Below are positions 24,134 through 36,848 of a stretch of DNA of 64,000 nucleotides, in pieces. Position numbers and translations under genes: made by a program. Positions within the stretch are counted from its first letter, which is position 1, and each line of letters starts with the position of its first letter. Source of the DNA: Brachypodius melanocephalos (taxonomy: Eukaryota > Chordata > Aves > Passeriformes > Pycnonotidae); the NCBI GenBank assembly GCA_013398615.1, contig VZSR01001459.1:8991686-9055685 (forward strand), given 5' to 3'. The notes under the pieces are model-generated. The model saw only the letters and a list, made by a program, of their open reading frames with translations. It was not told the origin of the DNA and searched no databases.

Positions 24134-26489
24134 TAAAAGAAAAAGATTTTCATATTTCTTCTCTTTCATCTCTGTTTTTTGGGGGGTAGGTGAGGTGCTG
24201 TTTTACCTCACTGCTTTAAAAATTGCTCTGTTTGCATTTCTCTGCCTAGACAGTGCCTAACTTAGGGGATAGTGAGGATCCCTTAAGGAATTCCCTAAAA
24301 AGTAACCTTAATTACTGTTTGCAGCTGTATGAAAATGTGCCCGCCCCTGGCAATGCAGGGGATGATGCTGAATGGTGACAACATTGTCCTCCACCTCCTG
24401 AGCATATTAACTCTTGATCTTTCCTATTTCAGCACATGGAGGGGCTGAGCCTGTCCCTGAATGTCCCTATGTGGGCTCGCCCTCATAAATTATACCTGTA
24501 CAGAGAATTTTCTCAGTGATTTTGCTCCAGGAAAAGGCAGGAAGCACCTGCACTTAATAACAGCTCCAGCCCAGAACTGATCATCAAAGCTGTCCTGGTT
24601 TTTAGACAGCCTCACAGAAAGTAGCAGAGCCACCTGTTTCAAATTCCCAATTCATTTGGAATTTAATCCAAATGAAAGCAGTGGAAATGTGCAGTGTGAA
24701 GGAGCCCAGGACTGGCTGGACAGTGCTGCTGGCAGGGCAGGGGGAGCTCACCCAGCTGCTGGAAAATGATTTCTGCCCTCAAGGAACCTGTCAGGAAATG
24801 CTGTCAGCTGCTTGCACTTTGCAGTGACAGCATTTGTCTTTATTCCCCTCAAATAATGTCCCTGCCTGTGTTTTAAAATGGGATAGAGAATTGTGTTTTA
24901 GCTCACAGTTGATAATCTTGTCCATTGTCAGGGGGTTTTTGGATGAAGATTGCAACAAAACCGATGCTGTCTGAGCCCAGATGAAGCCTCTAGGCATGAG
25001 GTGATTTGGAGCTGGGCTGTGGCCACATTCCAACCAAGTTTGGGTTTATTGAACCTGCTGGCATCTCTGGATGTCCTGTGGGACCATCAGCCCTTCACTC
25101 TCTGCTGCTGAGACAAACTTCTTCACGTGTGGCAGTGCTTATATTCAGGGGAGGCTTTTTATTGAGAATATTTGCTGGTTTACAGCTCTGTTTCTTTCTC
25201 CTTTGCCTTTCCCTTGTTCCTGTCGTGCTGGAGGTGAGCTCTGCTGTTGATTAAACAGGGATCAATGCAGAATTCCCTCACCATTACCCTGTACATTTTT
25301 ACATGAGAGCAATTCACGTTTTGATTTACCATCAGCTCCTGCAGCTCAAACTGCTCCAAAGGTGGGAATATTTACTGCAGTGGTGGTCTCAAAGGACTTC
25401 ACAAAACACTTAATTCTGCAAATGGCAGAAGTGCTGAGGAATTTGGAGTTTGGGTGTGCCACACACGTGGAAATCCTCATGTTTGTACAGGCAAAAGCCT
25501 TCATGTAAATGCAGTTATTCTTTAGTAGGACTTAATTTGGGCAGCTGAATCTACCCGAGCTGGAGCTGGGATGAGCCACATCCGTGCTAGGAAGGTCTTT
25601 TAGCAAGGTTTTGTATTTCAGACAGCCCTTACATAAAAATGATGAGTTAATAGCATTACCAGAATTTCATGCCTTCATGCCCACAATTTAATCTACAATT
25701 TATGGTGGGACCCAAACCCTGCAGCTGCTGCTGGCGGAAAACTTTTTGTTCCTACCTTAAGAATTGCTCAGCATTTCCCTTTTGTCACTCAGCAGGGTGA
25801 GAACCACTGTGGGAAGATTCCTTTATAAAGGGCTGCAAGGGAAGCAGGACCCCACCTCTGCAGGGATTTTGGAGCTTTTGTAAAGCCCCTCCAACAGGAG
25901 AGGGTCATGGAGGGTCCTCAGTGAATATACTCAGAAGCACTATCCCAAAATTCCTTTCAGGGATGTGTAATGAGGAGCTGGATCCCGCTGCTTTGACTCT
26001 GAGGTTACTCAGGTGAGTAAGAGCTCTGAGATTTAACTTCCTTGCTTTTCAGTGGCAATGCTCTTCAAAGTTGCTGAGATGTTTATGGGCAAACCCCCCA
26101 ACCCCAAGAATCTGACGGTGTGGGGATGAGACCACGCTGAGTGTGTGCAGTGGGGAATCCCAGCACTGAACTCAGCCACACTTTACCAATGCAATGTTCT
26201 GGATTTCTTTAGCACGAGATTAATATAAGATACTTCTAGAGAAGGAAAATCAGCTGGTTCTGGTTCTCAAAGCCCCAGCACTTGGCATCCCAGCAATTTG
26301 TACTGATAGCTCCAGGCTAACTATATTTTTTCTTGACAGTTTATGCTGCTCAGCCCAAAGTAGGAGATATAATTTGTCTGTAGGTTCACGGACAGAATGA
26401 AAAGTTGGCTTCCAACTGCATCTCAGGGCTCCACAGAAGGACCCTTGCTGTGGTCTGGTGCAATGTTGTTCTTTTCTCATCAGATTTGA

Positions 26490-27050
26490 GCTCTAAAACT
26501 CTTCATTATAAGAGGCATTACTTCGATTTCCATTTTCCATGTTATTTATTGTTATTTCTGAAGCTATCATTTGGTGCATAACATTATTCCTCAACCAGTC
26601 AGCAGGTCTAAACATGAAAATGTGAAGATGTAAAATGCAGATATCTGGCACTGAATATGTATGTTTGAAACCAAACCCTGCTACTTGTGAATAATCATCA
26701 CTCTTAGCTCTCAAATCTCCAACTGTTTAAAAGACAAAGTTCATTAAGTTAATTACAATTTCTTGATGGCAGATCATCCTGTTGGCAAAGTCACTCTCTA
26801 TGGGAAAGCAAGAAAGCTGCAATGTAATCAGATGCTGCTGCAGAAAGAGGTTTTAAAAGGCAAAATGATTGAAATTAGTGCATTTTTAAACTCAGGGCGA
26901 AGGCAGTGTGTGCCAGTCTCAGGTTCTCTATGTCTTTCCTTTAGTCAAACAATTGATTTTTGTGTATTGTTTTTAAGTCGGCCACGACAATGGGTAATTC
27001 ATCATCACTGGGAGATAGAAACTCAAGCAGTCTCCAAAAATAATTGAATT
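26490..27050. promoter_or_regulatory. Candidate conserved non-coding element
   Basis: This is a unique, AT-rich stretch without recognisable repeats. It carries a TAATTA homeodomain-type site at 26750-26755 and the ATTGATTTTTGTGTATTG region near 26952. The 94-codon frame inside has no domain. The call is inference from base composition only; conservation was not tested. Confidence 0.25.
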
Positions 27051-28610
27051 TTTCAGAAATTCTCTAAGGGGGTGAAAAATCCATAACAGCCATTAAATCC
27101 TGCTCTTTGTAGAAGGAATATGAAATATTACAATTATGTTCAAGGAGAAAAAAGCCTCTTTAATTCCAGTTGCTGAATCTGGAAGGAATAATTCGGTGTT
27201 TTGTTGCGCTGCTCTACAGTTTCAATGGAATTTGAATGGAAAAATGTGATAACACGTATCAAAAGATGTCATTTGTAACGGGAGAGAGGACGCTGTTTAG
27301 GAATTCCAGACTGACAGATACAGGAGATGACAGCCTTGATCTGGAGCTGGGCTGGGATCTGACATGAATTGGTGCTCCATAAATGAGGAAGCGTTTGGTG
27401 CCTTCCCTATCCTGGCATTTCTATGGGATCTTCCTTTTCAGAACATCTCCGGATCTCCTGTTCACTCTGCCCAGCTGTGATTCCCAGGATCCACTGTGCA
27501 ATTTCAGGCCTTGGGAAGGAGAAAAAGCCACCTTGGAAAACCCACCTGCTCCTGGCGACATCACAGCACAGGAATGGCACCAAGAGCACGAGTAGGATCC
27601 AGGTTTGAGCTCTATAAAGATGTTTCAAGGCAAGTATTATCAAAGAGGTTTCCAAAATCCACAAGGTGAATTAAGACAGCTTCTCCAAGGTATTTTGTTC
27701 CCTTCCTCGTAGCTGTAGGATTTGAGTTGCCCATCATCTTCGAAAATGGATCAAAGTTCTTTATAATGCTGGTGTTTATCAGTAGGACTTGATATCTAGT
27801 GGTCATACACCAAATATTTGCTATCCAAGAGAGATATCACAAGTATCTGTGCTTAAAAAAGGCTCACAAAAACGAGGAGAAGGATCCATGTTTTTGGAAA
27901 AGGATTTACACTGGCATGGGTTAAATGGGAAAGAAAGCAGATACTGAGGAGTAAATAGAGCTGTGATAATTTATTACAAGAGATTTTTTCTATATACATA
28001 ATAGCATGCTGTAAAGCAATAGATCATGTGAGATGAAGCCGTAGCACGACAAGATGGATCATTTGAGATATTAAATGATGCTTTTCTGTGTACTGTTGTT
28101 ATCCAAAGTCTATTAAAAAAGTATTGGAGGGGATGTTTTTTCCCATCCCTCTTGTGTGCTTAGACCTGGCTTAGTAACTCCACTGCATCATTGGCTCCTG
28201 CCTGAGTTCAGCTTTTAGAACAGTTTACAGTCCCGAGACCATTTCATTGAAAATTGTCATTTTGTTGGTGTGTATTAGGGAAAAAAAATCATTTGGGAAC
28301 AAAGGAAAGCGGTGCCTATGCTGTGTTGTAGGATCTACACCCAGTTCTAGTGGGAAAATAGTGTTGTCTGAGTTCAGGTACAAAGATATGATTTAGTGTT
28401 GGCTCTTGAGATGCTTCCCCTGGCTGCTGTGGGGGTTTGCTTTCTCTCAAAGAGGGTACAAACCCCAAAACGTGTGTGGGACAGGGTGGGACACAATGCA
28501 GGGGCGCTACTGGGGGTCTGCCCCAATTGAAGGACGAGCAGCTCCTTTTGAAGATCTCTGACAATGCTCCAGGCTTAGTTCTCGGTGTGAACACACCTTT
28601 AAGGCAATAA

Positions 28611-28760
28611 ATCACAGAGTCCCAGAATGGTTTGGGTTGGAAGGGAAATTAAAGATCACCCATCCCACCCCTGCCATGGGCAGGGACACCTTCCACTGTC
28701 CCAGGCTGCTCCAAGCCCCAGTGTCCAACCTGGCCTCAGAGAATTCCAGGGATGCAGCCA
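28611..28760 (-). mobile_element. CR1 LINE fragment
   Basis: A minus-strand CR1 3' end. Plus-strand blocks are ATCACAGAGTCCCAGAATGG, TTTGGGTTGGAAGGGAAA, CCTGCCATGGGCAGGGACAC, CTTCCACTGTCCCAGG, CTGCTCCAAGCC, TCCAACCTGGCCT and TTCCAGGGATGCAGCC. Confidence 0.93.
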
Positions 28761-30979
28761 GAATATTTATTTTAATTTAAACCCAGGGTTATTTCTGTGG
28801 TAGCCAAGAAAATATTCTGTGGGTTTGTCATTGCCTGTCAGATTTTATCTGAACCTGTCCCTACCAGTGGCTCCCAGCCCTGGTTTGAGGCACTGTCACA
28901 AAGGAAGGGTCACTGAGTTGCTACCCTGGCTGCCCCCCTTGCAGGAAGGGAAGAGTGACTGCCAGTAATACCCCTGGCTTTATGAAGTGGAAACATCTTT
29001 ATTTACAAAGGGCACTGGGATCATAAATTTGAGGCAGGCTTGATGGGGAGCTGGGTTATAACCCGAGGGGGGAATGAAGCGCTCACTTCCAGCCACCCAA
29101 CACCCAGCTGAGCTTGGCTCTACAGCAGCCAATCTTTGCTCTTAATTAAACTATGATTTCATTTAACTAAACCTCTCATTTTTGGCTATTCCCGAATTCT
29201 TTTGAGGGTTGTCTTGCGCTTTGTTTTCCTGCTTCTCGTGTCTTGTGGCATTTTGTGTTTATGAGGGGCTGGATTGTCTTCCACTGAGGAATTAACTACT
29301 AGCCAGTGTTGAAAGAGGGATATAAGATTTCATGGACCAGCGGGCTAATACGATGTGAAATCCTATTTCCCTATCATCCAAGTGTCTACAGAATTCCAAG
29401 TTAATGTACTTTACATTATATGGTTGCCACCTGTTTATATTATTGGTAGTTTGAATATTTAAGCACGACACACTCCATTTCCTACCAATTTGTCTGTGTT
29501 TCCAGAATGGATTCTCCCAGTGTTTCCATACTTAATTTTTGGTCTCTGTAGCGGTTTTCTTTTTCCCCTCGAAATGAGTATCATGGCCTAGCATGACTAC
29601 ATTTAAATTTTCATTAAGGAATTGTATAGTTCACAGCACAGATTTAATTGATCACACCCTTACCTGGTGTAAATCAACCCAAGCAGCATTAATCCTAACA
29701 AGATTTCTCACCAGCTGAGTATCTGCTCCTGTGGATTTTTGTGTTCCCAAAGCCAGGGGAAGAGCAAATCTTCAAAAAACACCTTTGAAGATGAAGCTCC
29801 CTTTTAGCTGATAATCACATTTTGCCATCATATGCACATTTGGGGGACATCACAAATCTCCCGTAAAGAGCCCCCTGGTTTTGGTGCATACATTTAAATA
29901 TCTGATGATCCCAGGGTGGGTGTGGGCACCCCGGGGTCGCTGGAGCATCCCCACATCTGGACTAATAAACGACAACTGCAGTTAATGGGGAACAATGAAT
30001 CCTGGAACAAAGGGGGGAAAATCGTGCATCTGCTGAAGGGAAGATGTGCCGAATACTGATGAGGAAAGAGATCTGGGAGTTGTTGGGGAAAAAAATCTCC
30101 AAAGCATTCAGCTTAATGTGCAACTGCAGAGAAAAGGGCAAGCGGAGCGCTGGCTTGTAGTGCTGGGGGAAGGCAAAATAAATCAAAGCAGCTGCCTTTG
30201 TTTCCGTCAGGCATTGTTTTGACATCACCCAAAGAGCTGAACTTTATTTGCTATTGGCCACTCTGCCTTCAGAAGAATGTGTTCCTTACTGGAGGGGATT
30301 TGCTGTGCACTAAAGTAAATTACCATCTTCTGCATTCTCAGATAAGGCAGAGGAAGAAACAGAACAAAAATCAGCTCATTAAGGAGTAAAGCAACCACTC
30401 TGATTGGGGCAATTGTTGTCAGAGGAGAGCGGTCTACAACTTGACCCGAGGTTCAACTTCAGGAAAAACAGAGAGGATGTGGAAATATTACCTAAAACAT
30501 GCTTAATTCAGATTGAGAAATAAATGTTTTGTTGAAAATCTCATTTTGTGCAACTCTAAAACGATGTGAGCTATCGCTACAAAGACAGCAAATGATAGAG
30601 GAAAATGTAACTGCTGGGGAATGAAAAGAGCAGAATAACGAGCTCAGTGCTCTTATCTACTCACCAGCATTTGGATTGTGTCGTGTTTTAATTTTACAAG
30701 ATTCTCAGACCTAAGGAGGGACGATGCTTAACCCAAAACTCAGAGCAGGACCTGCTGCAGCGTTTGGGGGCCATTCTCTCAGCGTTGCCATCCCTCGCAC
30801 AGAGGAGTTGTTGATTCAGCCATCAATAACCCCTGCCGGTTGGAAACCTGGAGTGCAAAATTCCAGCTCAAATTCAGCCACAGGGGCTGTAAAATGAGAC
30901 ATAAAGGAGGTATTTTAAACAATAAGGATTTGTCCTATTCCTGCATTCAATGGGGATATGGGAACATAACACATCTTGT
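28761..30979. other. Gene-free, mostly unique sequence
   Basis: No gene or repeat was recognised. The 29390-29710 part is unique and AT-rich, including ACTTTACATTATATGG and TTTAATTGATCACACCC, and may be conserved non-coding DNA. This is untested. Confidence 0.5.
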
Positions 30980-31207
30980 TATGGCCTCAAGTTCCACCAG
31001 GGAAATTCTAGATATTAGGAAAAATTTCTTCATTAAAAGGCAGCCGGGCATTGAAACAGTCTGCCAGGGAAGCGTTGGAATCACCATTCCTGGAGGGATT
31101 TAACAAATATGGGAATGTGGCACTTGGGGGCATGGGTCAGTGGTGGCCTTGGCTATGCTGGTTGGAATCAATGATCTTAGAGGGCTTTTCCAGCTTTAAT
31201 GATTCCT
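30980..31207 (+). mobile_element. CR1 LINE fragment, older subtype
   Basis: A plus-strand CR1 3' end. Blocks in order are ATGGCCTCAAGTTCCACCAG, TAGATATTAGGAAAAATTTC, TTCATTAAAAGGCAG, GGCATTGAAACAG, TCTGCCAGGGAAGCGTTGG, ATTCCTGGAGGGATTTAAC, ATGTGGCACTTGGGG, TTGGAATCAATGATCTTAG and AGGGCTTTTCCAGCTTTAA, ending TGATTCC. It belongs to a subtype different from the TTGGAAGGGACC copies. No coding region remains. Confidence 0.92.
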
Positions 31208-31432
31208 TGTTTTTTATTGGATTGGAAAAAAAGATCTTGAATATTTATCTTCTTTTCTTCTTGATACACTTTGAGCTTGAAGTCCCTCCCATGGGCTTGT
31301 TAAAAATTACTCTGCTTTCTCCAAAAAACTTCTCCATACAGAGAAAACTGAAGGTGTGGCAGGAACAACAGCTCTGAGCAAAACTGTGTGGTTGTGCTGC
31401 CCTGATGTGTTCCCTCATCCCTGGGTAACTTC

Positions 31433-31775
31433 TCACAGAATCCCAGGATCACTGAGGTTGGAAAATCCCTCCAGGACCATCGAGCCCAAGCTGTGCCTGA
31501 TGCCCACGTTGAGGACTGAGTGTCATATCCAGGAATTCCTTGGACACCTCCAGGGAGGAGCACTCCAAACCTCCCTGGGCAGTTCCAAGGCCTGAGCACC
31601 CTTTCCACGGGAAAATTCCTGCTGCTATCCAACCTGACCCTTCCCTGGCCCAGCCTGAGGCCGTTCCCTCTCCTCCTGTCCCTGTTCCCTGCGAGCACAG
31701 CCCGAGCCCCCTGGCTGTCCTCTCCTGTCTAAGAGTTATACAGAGCTACAAGGGCCCCCCTGAGCCTCCTTTTCC
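31433..31775 (-). mobile_element. CR1 LINE fragment
   Basis: A minus-strand CR1 3' region about 340 bp long. Plus-strand blocks are TCACAGAATCCCAGGATCAC, TGAGGTTGGAAAATCCCTCC, AGGACCATCGAGCCCAAGC, CCTCCCTGGGCAG, CCTTTCCACGGGAAAATTCC, CTGGCCCAGCCTGAGGCC, CTGTCCCTGTTCCCTG and CCCCCCTGAGCCTCCTTTTC. It lies head to head at its 3' end with the plus-strand copy at 30980-31207. The 131- and 132-codon frames over it are artefacts. Confidence 0.9.
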
Positions 31776-34700
31776 CATTTTCCATTTTTATCCAGCCCCA
31801 AAACCTCCCAGAACATCTCAGTATCACCAACCAGGCACTTCTCACCTTTCTGTCTATCCATCCCCTGTCTCAATTTCTGACTCTGATGTATTATTTTTCA
31901 GAATTATTCCAACTGAAGTCAAACAACAGGAATAAATTAGAGAAGAGTGGTGAGCTGAACAGTTTTCACTTTAACAGTATTTTAATAATCAGCAAAGTCA
32001 CCCATGTATAGTAATGATAAATTGCTTTGCTACAGGCTAATATAAACTTTACAAGTATAATAAATATTTCTGCTTGGCCAAGAAAACTGAAATACTGGAA
32101 ACTGCTTAAATGTGTGCATCAGAATGGATGAAGATGAAAACCTGGGGAATATTTTAAAAATAGCTTTTTTTTTTTTTTTTGTAAATTAAATCTCAACCTG
32201 ACTTTACAGAAACAGGGATTTGAGTCACCGATGTTTTTATGGTCTAGCTGAAATCAAGGAGATTTTGGTATCACATAGGTACAAAAACTTAGATTTATTT
32301 CTCTTCATGTTGCTGTTATTGAGATGGGATTAAAAGATTCAGGGTTATTTAAAAGAAATATGTCCATTTCAGATTTTTCAGCTAGAGATTTGCTCATGGC
32401 ACACTGTGTTGTTGAGTTGATAAAACCCACTTTTTTTTACAGGAGAGTCTTTTCTTTGGAGAGTCACAGATGTGATCCATATCAAAGACAGTATTTATTA
32501 GAGACAGAATGAGATTTTCACAACAGCCGTGCAAAATTACTTTTTGGAAGTTCCCACTTCCTATGAGCAGCCAAGGGATGAGGGAACTTAATATTGTGGT
32601 ACCAAGAATAGCCTGATATGAAAATACAGGTAATAAACCCAGAAAATGGTAATAATTTTATTAGGTCCTTTAATCCCATTTATGGCTGGTTGGAAATTAA
32701 TAGGGAGAAAAGGAAGAGCTTCACCCCACTTGAAAACTGGGATTCCAAGCTGGCTCCCAGCTCTGTTGTCAATGCTTGTGACACCAGGCTCTCCCTCATC
32801 CCACAGAGGACATTTTCCAGCTTTATTCAGTTTTCTTCCCAAAGTTATCACATTTCTCTCCTGCTAAGAAACATCCAAGTTCAGTCAGAGCATCCAGCTG
32901 CAGCAGCCTGGTTTTCATCTGTCTCTTTTCCCCCTGGGTGTTGTCACTCACTTCCATCTCAGCAACCCTTTATATCAGACCCTTTACATCATCCAGGCTT
33001 CCCCAATATTTTAAAGAGAGATGCAGGTTTTTGATACAGCTTTAGAATAAATGCCAGGGCGTTCCCGCATCTCCCTGTGAACCTTTCCAAGGTGTTTTTC
33101 TTTTCACTGCCTTGTATTGATTTTTCCTGTGCTTTTTTTTTTTTTTTTTTGCTTCGTTGGAAGAAGTGGTGGATGGGGGAAAAAAGGCTTTCCAGTTTCT
33201 GCTTCTGGTTTTATTTCTTCATCACCTTTTTCCCTTCTTTCTGTTTGCGTCCCAGCTCTGTCTCCACAGGAGTGACAAGGCACTGCTGAGGGTTGATGTC
33301 ACCAGGATTTGCACTTCCTCTGCGAGGGACAAATGGCACAGAAACAGGTGCAGAATAATCTTCTGCCAACACCATAATCCCCATTGTGAGAGACCTTTGC
33401 AAGGTCAAGTTGTAACAAAGGATTTGTATATTTTCCAGATCTGGCCCTGGAGAAGAGTGGCATCTTTCAGCTTTATCCTTAGGACAAGAAGAGCTGGAAA
33501 TCTGAATTGACCTTTTGATCTCAACTCTAGGTTTGAAACAAAATCCTGCTGATGGTCTCCTCCAGTTTTGTTTTATATTTCCTTCTGTATTCTTTGATAT
33601 ATGGGTATGACTCCTAGAAGTGCAATACCCTTCAGGAATAAGCAGCATTCTGCCTTTGCACCAAGTGAAGGGGGGAGGCTGTGCTGCAGGAGGATTTTGG
33701 GTGCCGTTCTGGTTCATTGCCCTCTTCTCCTGACTTTTCAACTCTGCTCAATAATTTCACTCCTTTCAGATTTGTGTAAATGCTGGGGACAAAAATCACT
33801 CTCTGAGATGTAGCATCTTTTTAATTCCTGTGTGGGTTTGTAGCAGATAAGACACTCAGAGCTGGGAGTGTAAAAATGAGAGCAGGTTTGTGTGCTGAGG
33901 TCAGAGCTGGGCTGACCCCTTTCCTTTTAGGGAGCCAGTGCTCTGGGTTTTTTGTAGCTCAAATTGACTTCAGTGCAATTTCAGGAAGGGGCACATTCAG
34001 GAGCCAAATATCCAAATAAAGGTGATTAAAGGGAACAACTACACCCTGTAAGAGTACACACAGATTTGAAGCTTGGTTGCCAGGGATGCTCAAGGAGTAC
34101 TCACAACACTATAGAATGGTCTGTGCACGTCATTGATGCTCTTGGGATCAAAGCAACTCCCTGTTCCTCCCTGGGCAGCCTGGAGTGGCTGCAGAGTGAC
34201 CCAGGAGGTCCTGCCAGCTGTGGGGCAGTGTTGGTGACCTGATCCTGCCCCTTCCATCCAGTGGTCACAGCTCCCTCCAGTTCCATGCCTGGGGAGGTGT
34301 GGGGAAAACTCACTGCTCGCCCTTAGGGGAACGTTGTTTGGGTACCAGTTTGTGATGTGATTCATTAAGAACACAAAATTCAGTCAGGAGGAGGAAATGA
34401 TTTTGTGAAGTTCTCACTTGGCATAAAACACAGGGAACTCAATCTTTTTTGTTTATGTTTTCTCAGGCAAGAATGAATCCATGGATCCACAAAGGAGGTG
34501 GGTCATACTCTGCTCTCTCTAGAAAGCCCTCTGATGATTCTTCCAGTTGTTTTTCTGCTTCAAACACCCATTTTATTGCTCTTGCTGCCACAAATAGTGC
34601 TGGTATTCCTGCTTGGCACAGCACAAGCTTCTCCTGACGGGGCAGTAAGAGATTCCCAGGAGAAGGAATTCACAATTCCCACCCATGTTGGGAGCACCTC

Positions 34701-36589
34701 ACGTCCCTTCTCTGTTTGCACAGGAGAATGGTGCAGGCAGTGGGGATTAATTAGGATTGATTCCTGCTGTCTCGGTGGCACACATGGATTCTCCTATAAT
34801 TGAGAGAGATTCCAGTGATGGAGTTGAGCTGATTAGGCTGAACAAAATAATGTTGCATCCACATGCATGCTGCCTCCATGTAATTAGAATTGTTGGTTCT
34901 TCCAAGAACAACTGGGAGCGGAACACCGACAGCTAAAGGATTCTGTTCATGTTTAGGAGCACAAGGTTCCTTCTTCAAGGTCCTTCTGGTCTAAAAGGAA
35001 AATTAAAAGGTGAGAACAGCAAGGGAAAGAAGGAGGTGAAGAATTTTCCTGAGATTATATCACAGGATAGCTGCTGTACTGGGTAAAATGGAAATGTCCA
35101 GGGTTTCTGGTCCTGAGTTTTTCTCACTGTGTTACATTCAAAGGATTGAAGCCACTGGAGTAGAGACACCTTTTCATTTTTTTTTTTTTTAAGGTCTCTG
35201 TGCCTCTAAAAGCAAAAATAAATTACTGGTTTATAAAGGAGACTGAGAGGGTGTCAAACACTGGTGTAGGTTCATCCAGCCCTGCATGATGTCACCTCGC
35301 TTTGAAAATCAGCAAATTGTCGATGGATCCATAATGGAAGCACACAAAAGTTGACATTTTATTTGCAATTCGCTGTCTAGGAAGATTCTAGCAAATTTAT
35401 TACATTTTATTTTATTTTATTTTATTTTATTTACCACGAAGGGTGCTGTCCGCAGTCCTGGACAGGTGAAATCTCACGGCAAACCTCCTTAAAAGGAAGA
35501 TTTTTTTTTCTTCTTCTTCATGATTTATTGAGGTATTTGAAAGGTTTATGGCAAAAGGAGCTCTGCCATCCCGCATTTACATAAGCTTCTTATGTCAGAC
35601 AATACCTTTGTTTGTTCCTGAATACACCACGTATTTTTCCTCCATGTTTAAATGTGGATTCACATCGGGGGATGATAAAAGCATTTGAAATTAAACAGTT
35701 CCTGAGTTAACCACAGCACCTTCTTTCAATTAGGCCTTCCTACATTATAATAATCCCTATTTTGAGATTATTCCTCTATGTAAATGGAAGATTATGAGCA
35801 AGAATGCTGAGAAAACCCCTCTCCCCCACCCAATTAACAATTTATCCTCTGAATCTCTCCGTGTAACACCTTTCAACCTGCTTGGATTCAGCTCTGCCTT
35901 TGATTTCAGACTCTCACTGAGTCTCACAAATGTTACACACTGGTGAAAATTTTCTGGGCGCTGATTTTAAAACAGTTGGGTTTTGGCAAAATTTTTTAGT
36001 CCTCATCAACACCTGGGATTCAGAATTCAGTGGGATGAACTGTTAGAGCAAGATGTGTAATGAGCAGCTGAAGGAAGGGGACAGGGCTCCCTGAGGAGAA
36101 TTTGATTTTATCAGTATTTTCTGGAAAATGCTCACAACTGAATTTACCCTAAATAGAAAAAGGAGTTTACGTGCAACACCAGTCTGTGCATTTGTTTTGG
36201 TTCAAATCTGAGTGATAAAGGCAAAAATACTTATTTGTTAGAGATACTGCTTAGTAGTCATGGCCTTCCAGAGCCCTGTGGAGGGGAATAATGCTCTGCA
36301 TCATCTTGGATTTCTGCTTTGCCAGTTCATTTCTTTCCTGCATGTGAACAGCTCTTGTTGCAGCAGCTGTAGACTGCAGTCCCTGCCTCTCCTGAGCGGT
36401 GCTGGTGAGGCTGAGTGTGTTGGACAGTGAGGTACTGCCCTGCAGGAGGAAAAAGCTCCATCTGATGCATGAAACTTGTTCGAGGTAATGGAAAATCCTC
36501 CTCTGAGGGTGTCTGTGTGTGAGGAAGCAGCACAGAGAAGCCATGGGGAGGGGATGAGCTTGGAGGGTGATTTTTCCCATGGGCAGGCA
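31776..36589. other. Gene-free, mostly unique sequence
   Basis: No gene is supported. Contents are T runs near 32165-32180 and 33133-33150, another near 35177-35190, and a pentanucleotide microsatellite at 35404-35432. The minus-strand frame at 33211-33741 (176 codons) is the longest outside the CpG island, but it has no domain or hydrophobic pattern, and the plus strand is open over part of it. Confidence 0.55.
35404..35432. repeat. (ATTTT)n microsatellite
   Basis: Nearly six perfect ATTTT units in a row. Confidence 0.93.
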
Positions 36590-36848
36590 GTGATGGATAA
36601 CAGGGAATGGGTTTGAACTCAAAGGGGTTAGAGGTTAAGAGGAAATTCCTCCCTGTGAGGGTGGGCAGGCCCTGGCACAGGGTGCCCAGAGAAGCTGGGG
36701 CTGCCCCTGGATCCCTGGAATGTCCAAGGTTGGACATTGGGGCTTGGAGCACCCTGGGATGGTGGAAGGTGTCCCTGCCATGGCAGGGGTGGGAGGTGGG
36801 ACTGGAAAATCTTTAAGGTCCTTCCAACCCAATCCACTCTGGCACTCT
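36590..36848 (+). mobile_element. CR1 LINE fragment
   Basis: A plus-strand CR1 3' end. Blocks are GTGATGGATAACAGGG, TTTGAACTCAAAGGGG, AGGAAATTCCTCCCTGTGAG, GGTGGGCAGGCCCTGGCAC, GGGTGCCCAGAGAAGCTG, CTGCCCCTGGATCCCTGG, TTGGACATTGGGGCTTGGAG, GTGTCCCTGCCATGGCAGG and TCCTTCCAACCCAATCCA. The ATTCTATG-type tail is lost or very short. Confidence 0.93.

Larger units (their letters stand above)
22974..28610. other. Gene-free, mostly unique sequence
   Basis: No gene is supported in this 5.6-kb stretch. An A run lies near 23379-23393, and an 18-bp-period duplication of GTAAATATGGTGC sits at 24103-24133. The frames at 23130-23534 (+) and 23619-24053 (-) have no domain. The 26490-27050 part is unique and AT-rich and is listed separately as a possible regulatory element. 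Confidence 0.55.

Noticed and set aside
33211..33741. Minus-strand frame of 176 codons.
   Set aside because: No domain, signal or splice pattern; parts of the plus strand are open over the same bases. Chance frame in unique DNA.
34090..34330. CR1-like wording (CTCCCTGGGCAGCCTGGAG) near a reading frame.
   Set aside because: The surrounding CR1 blocks are missing in the expected order, so the similarity is probably chance.
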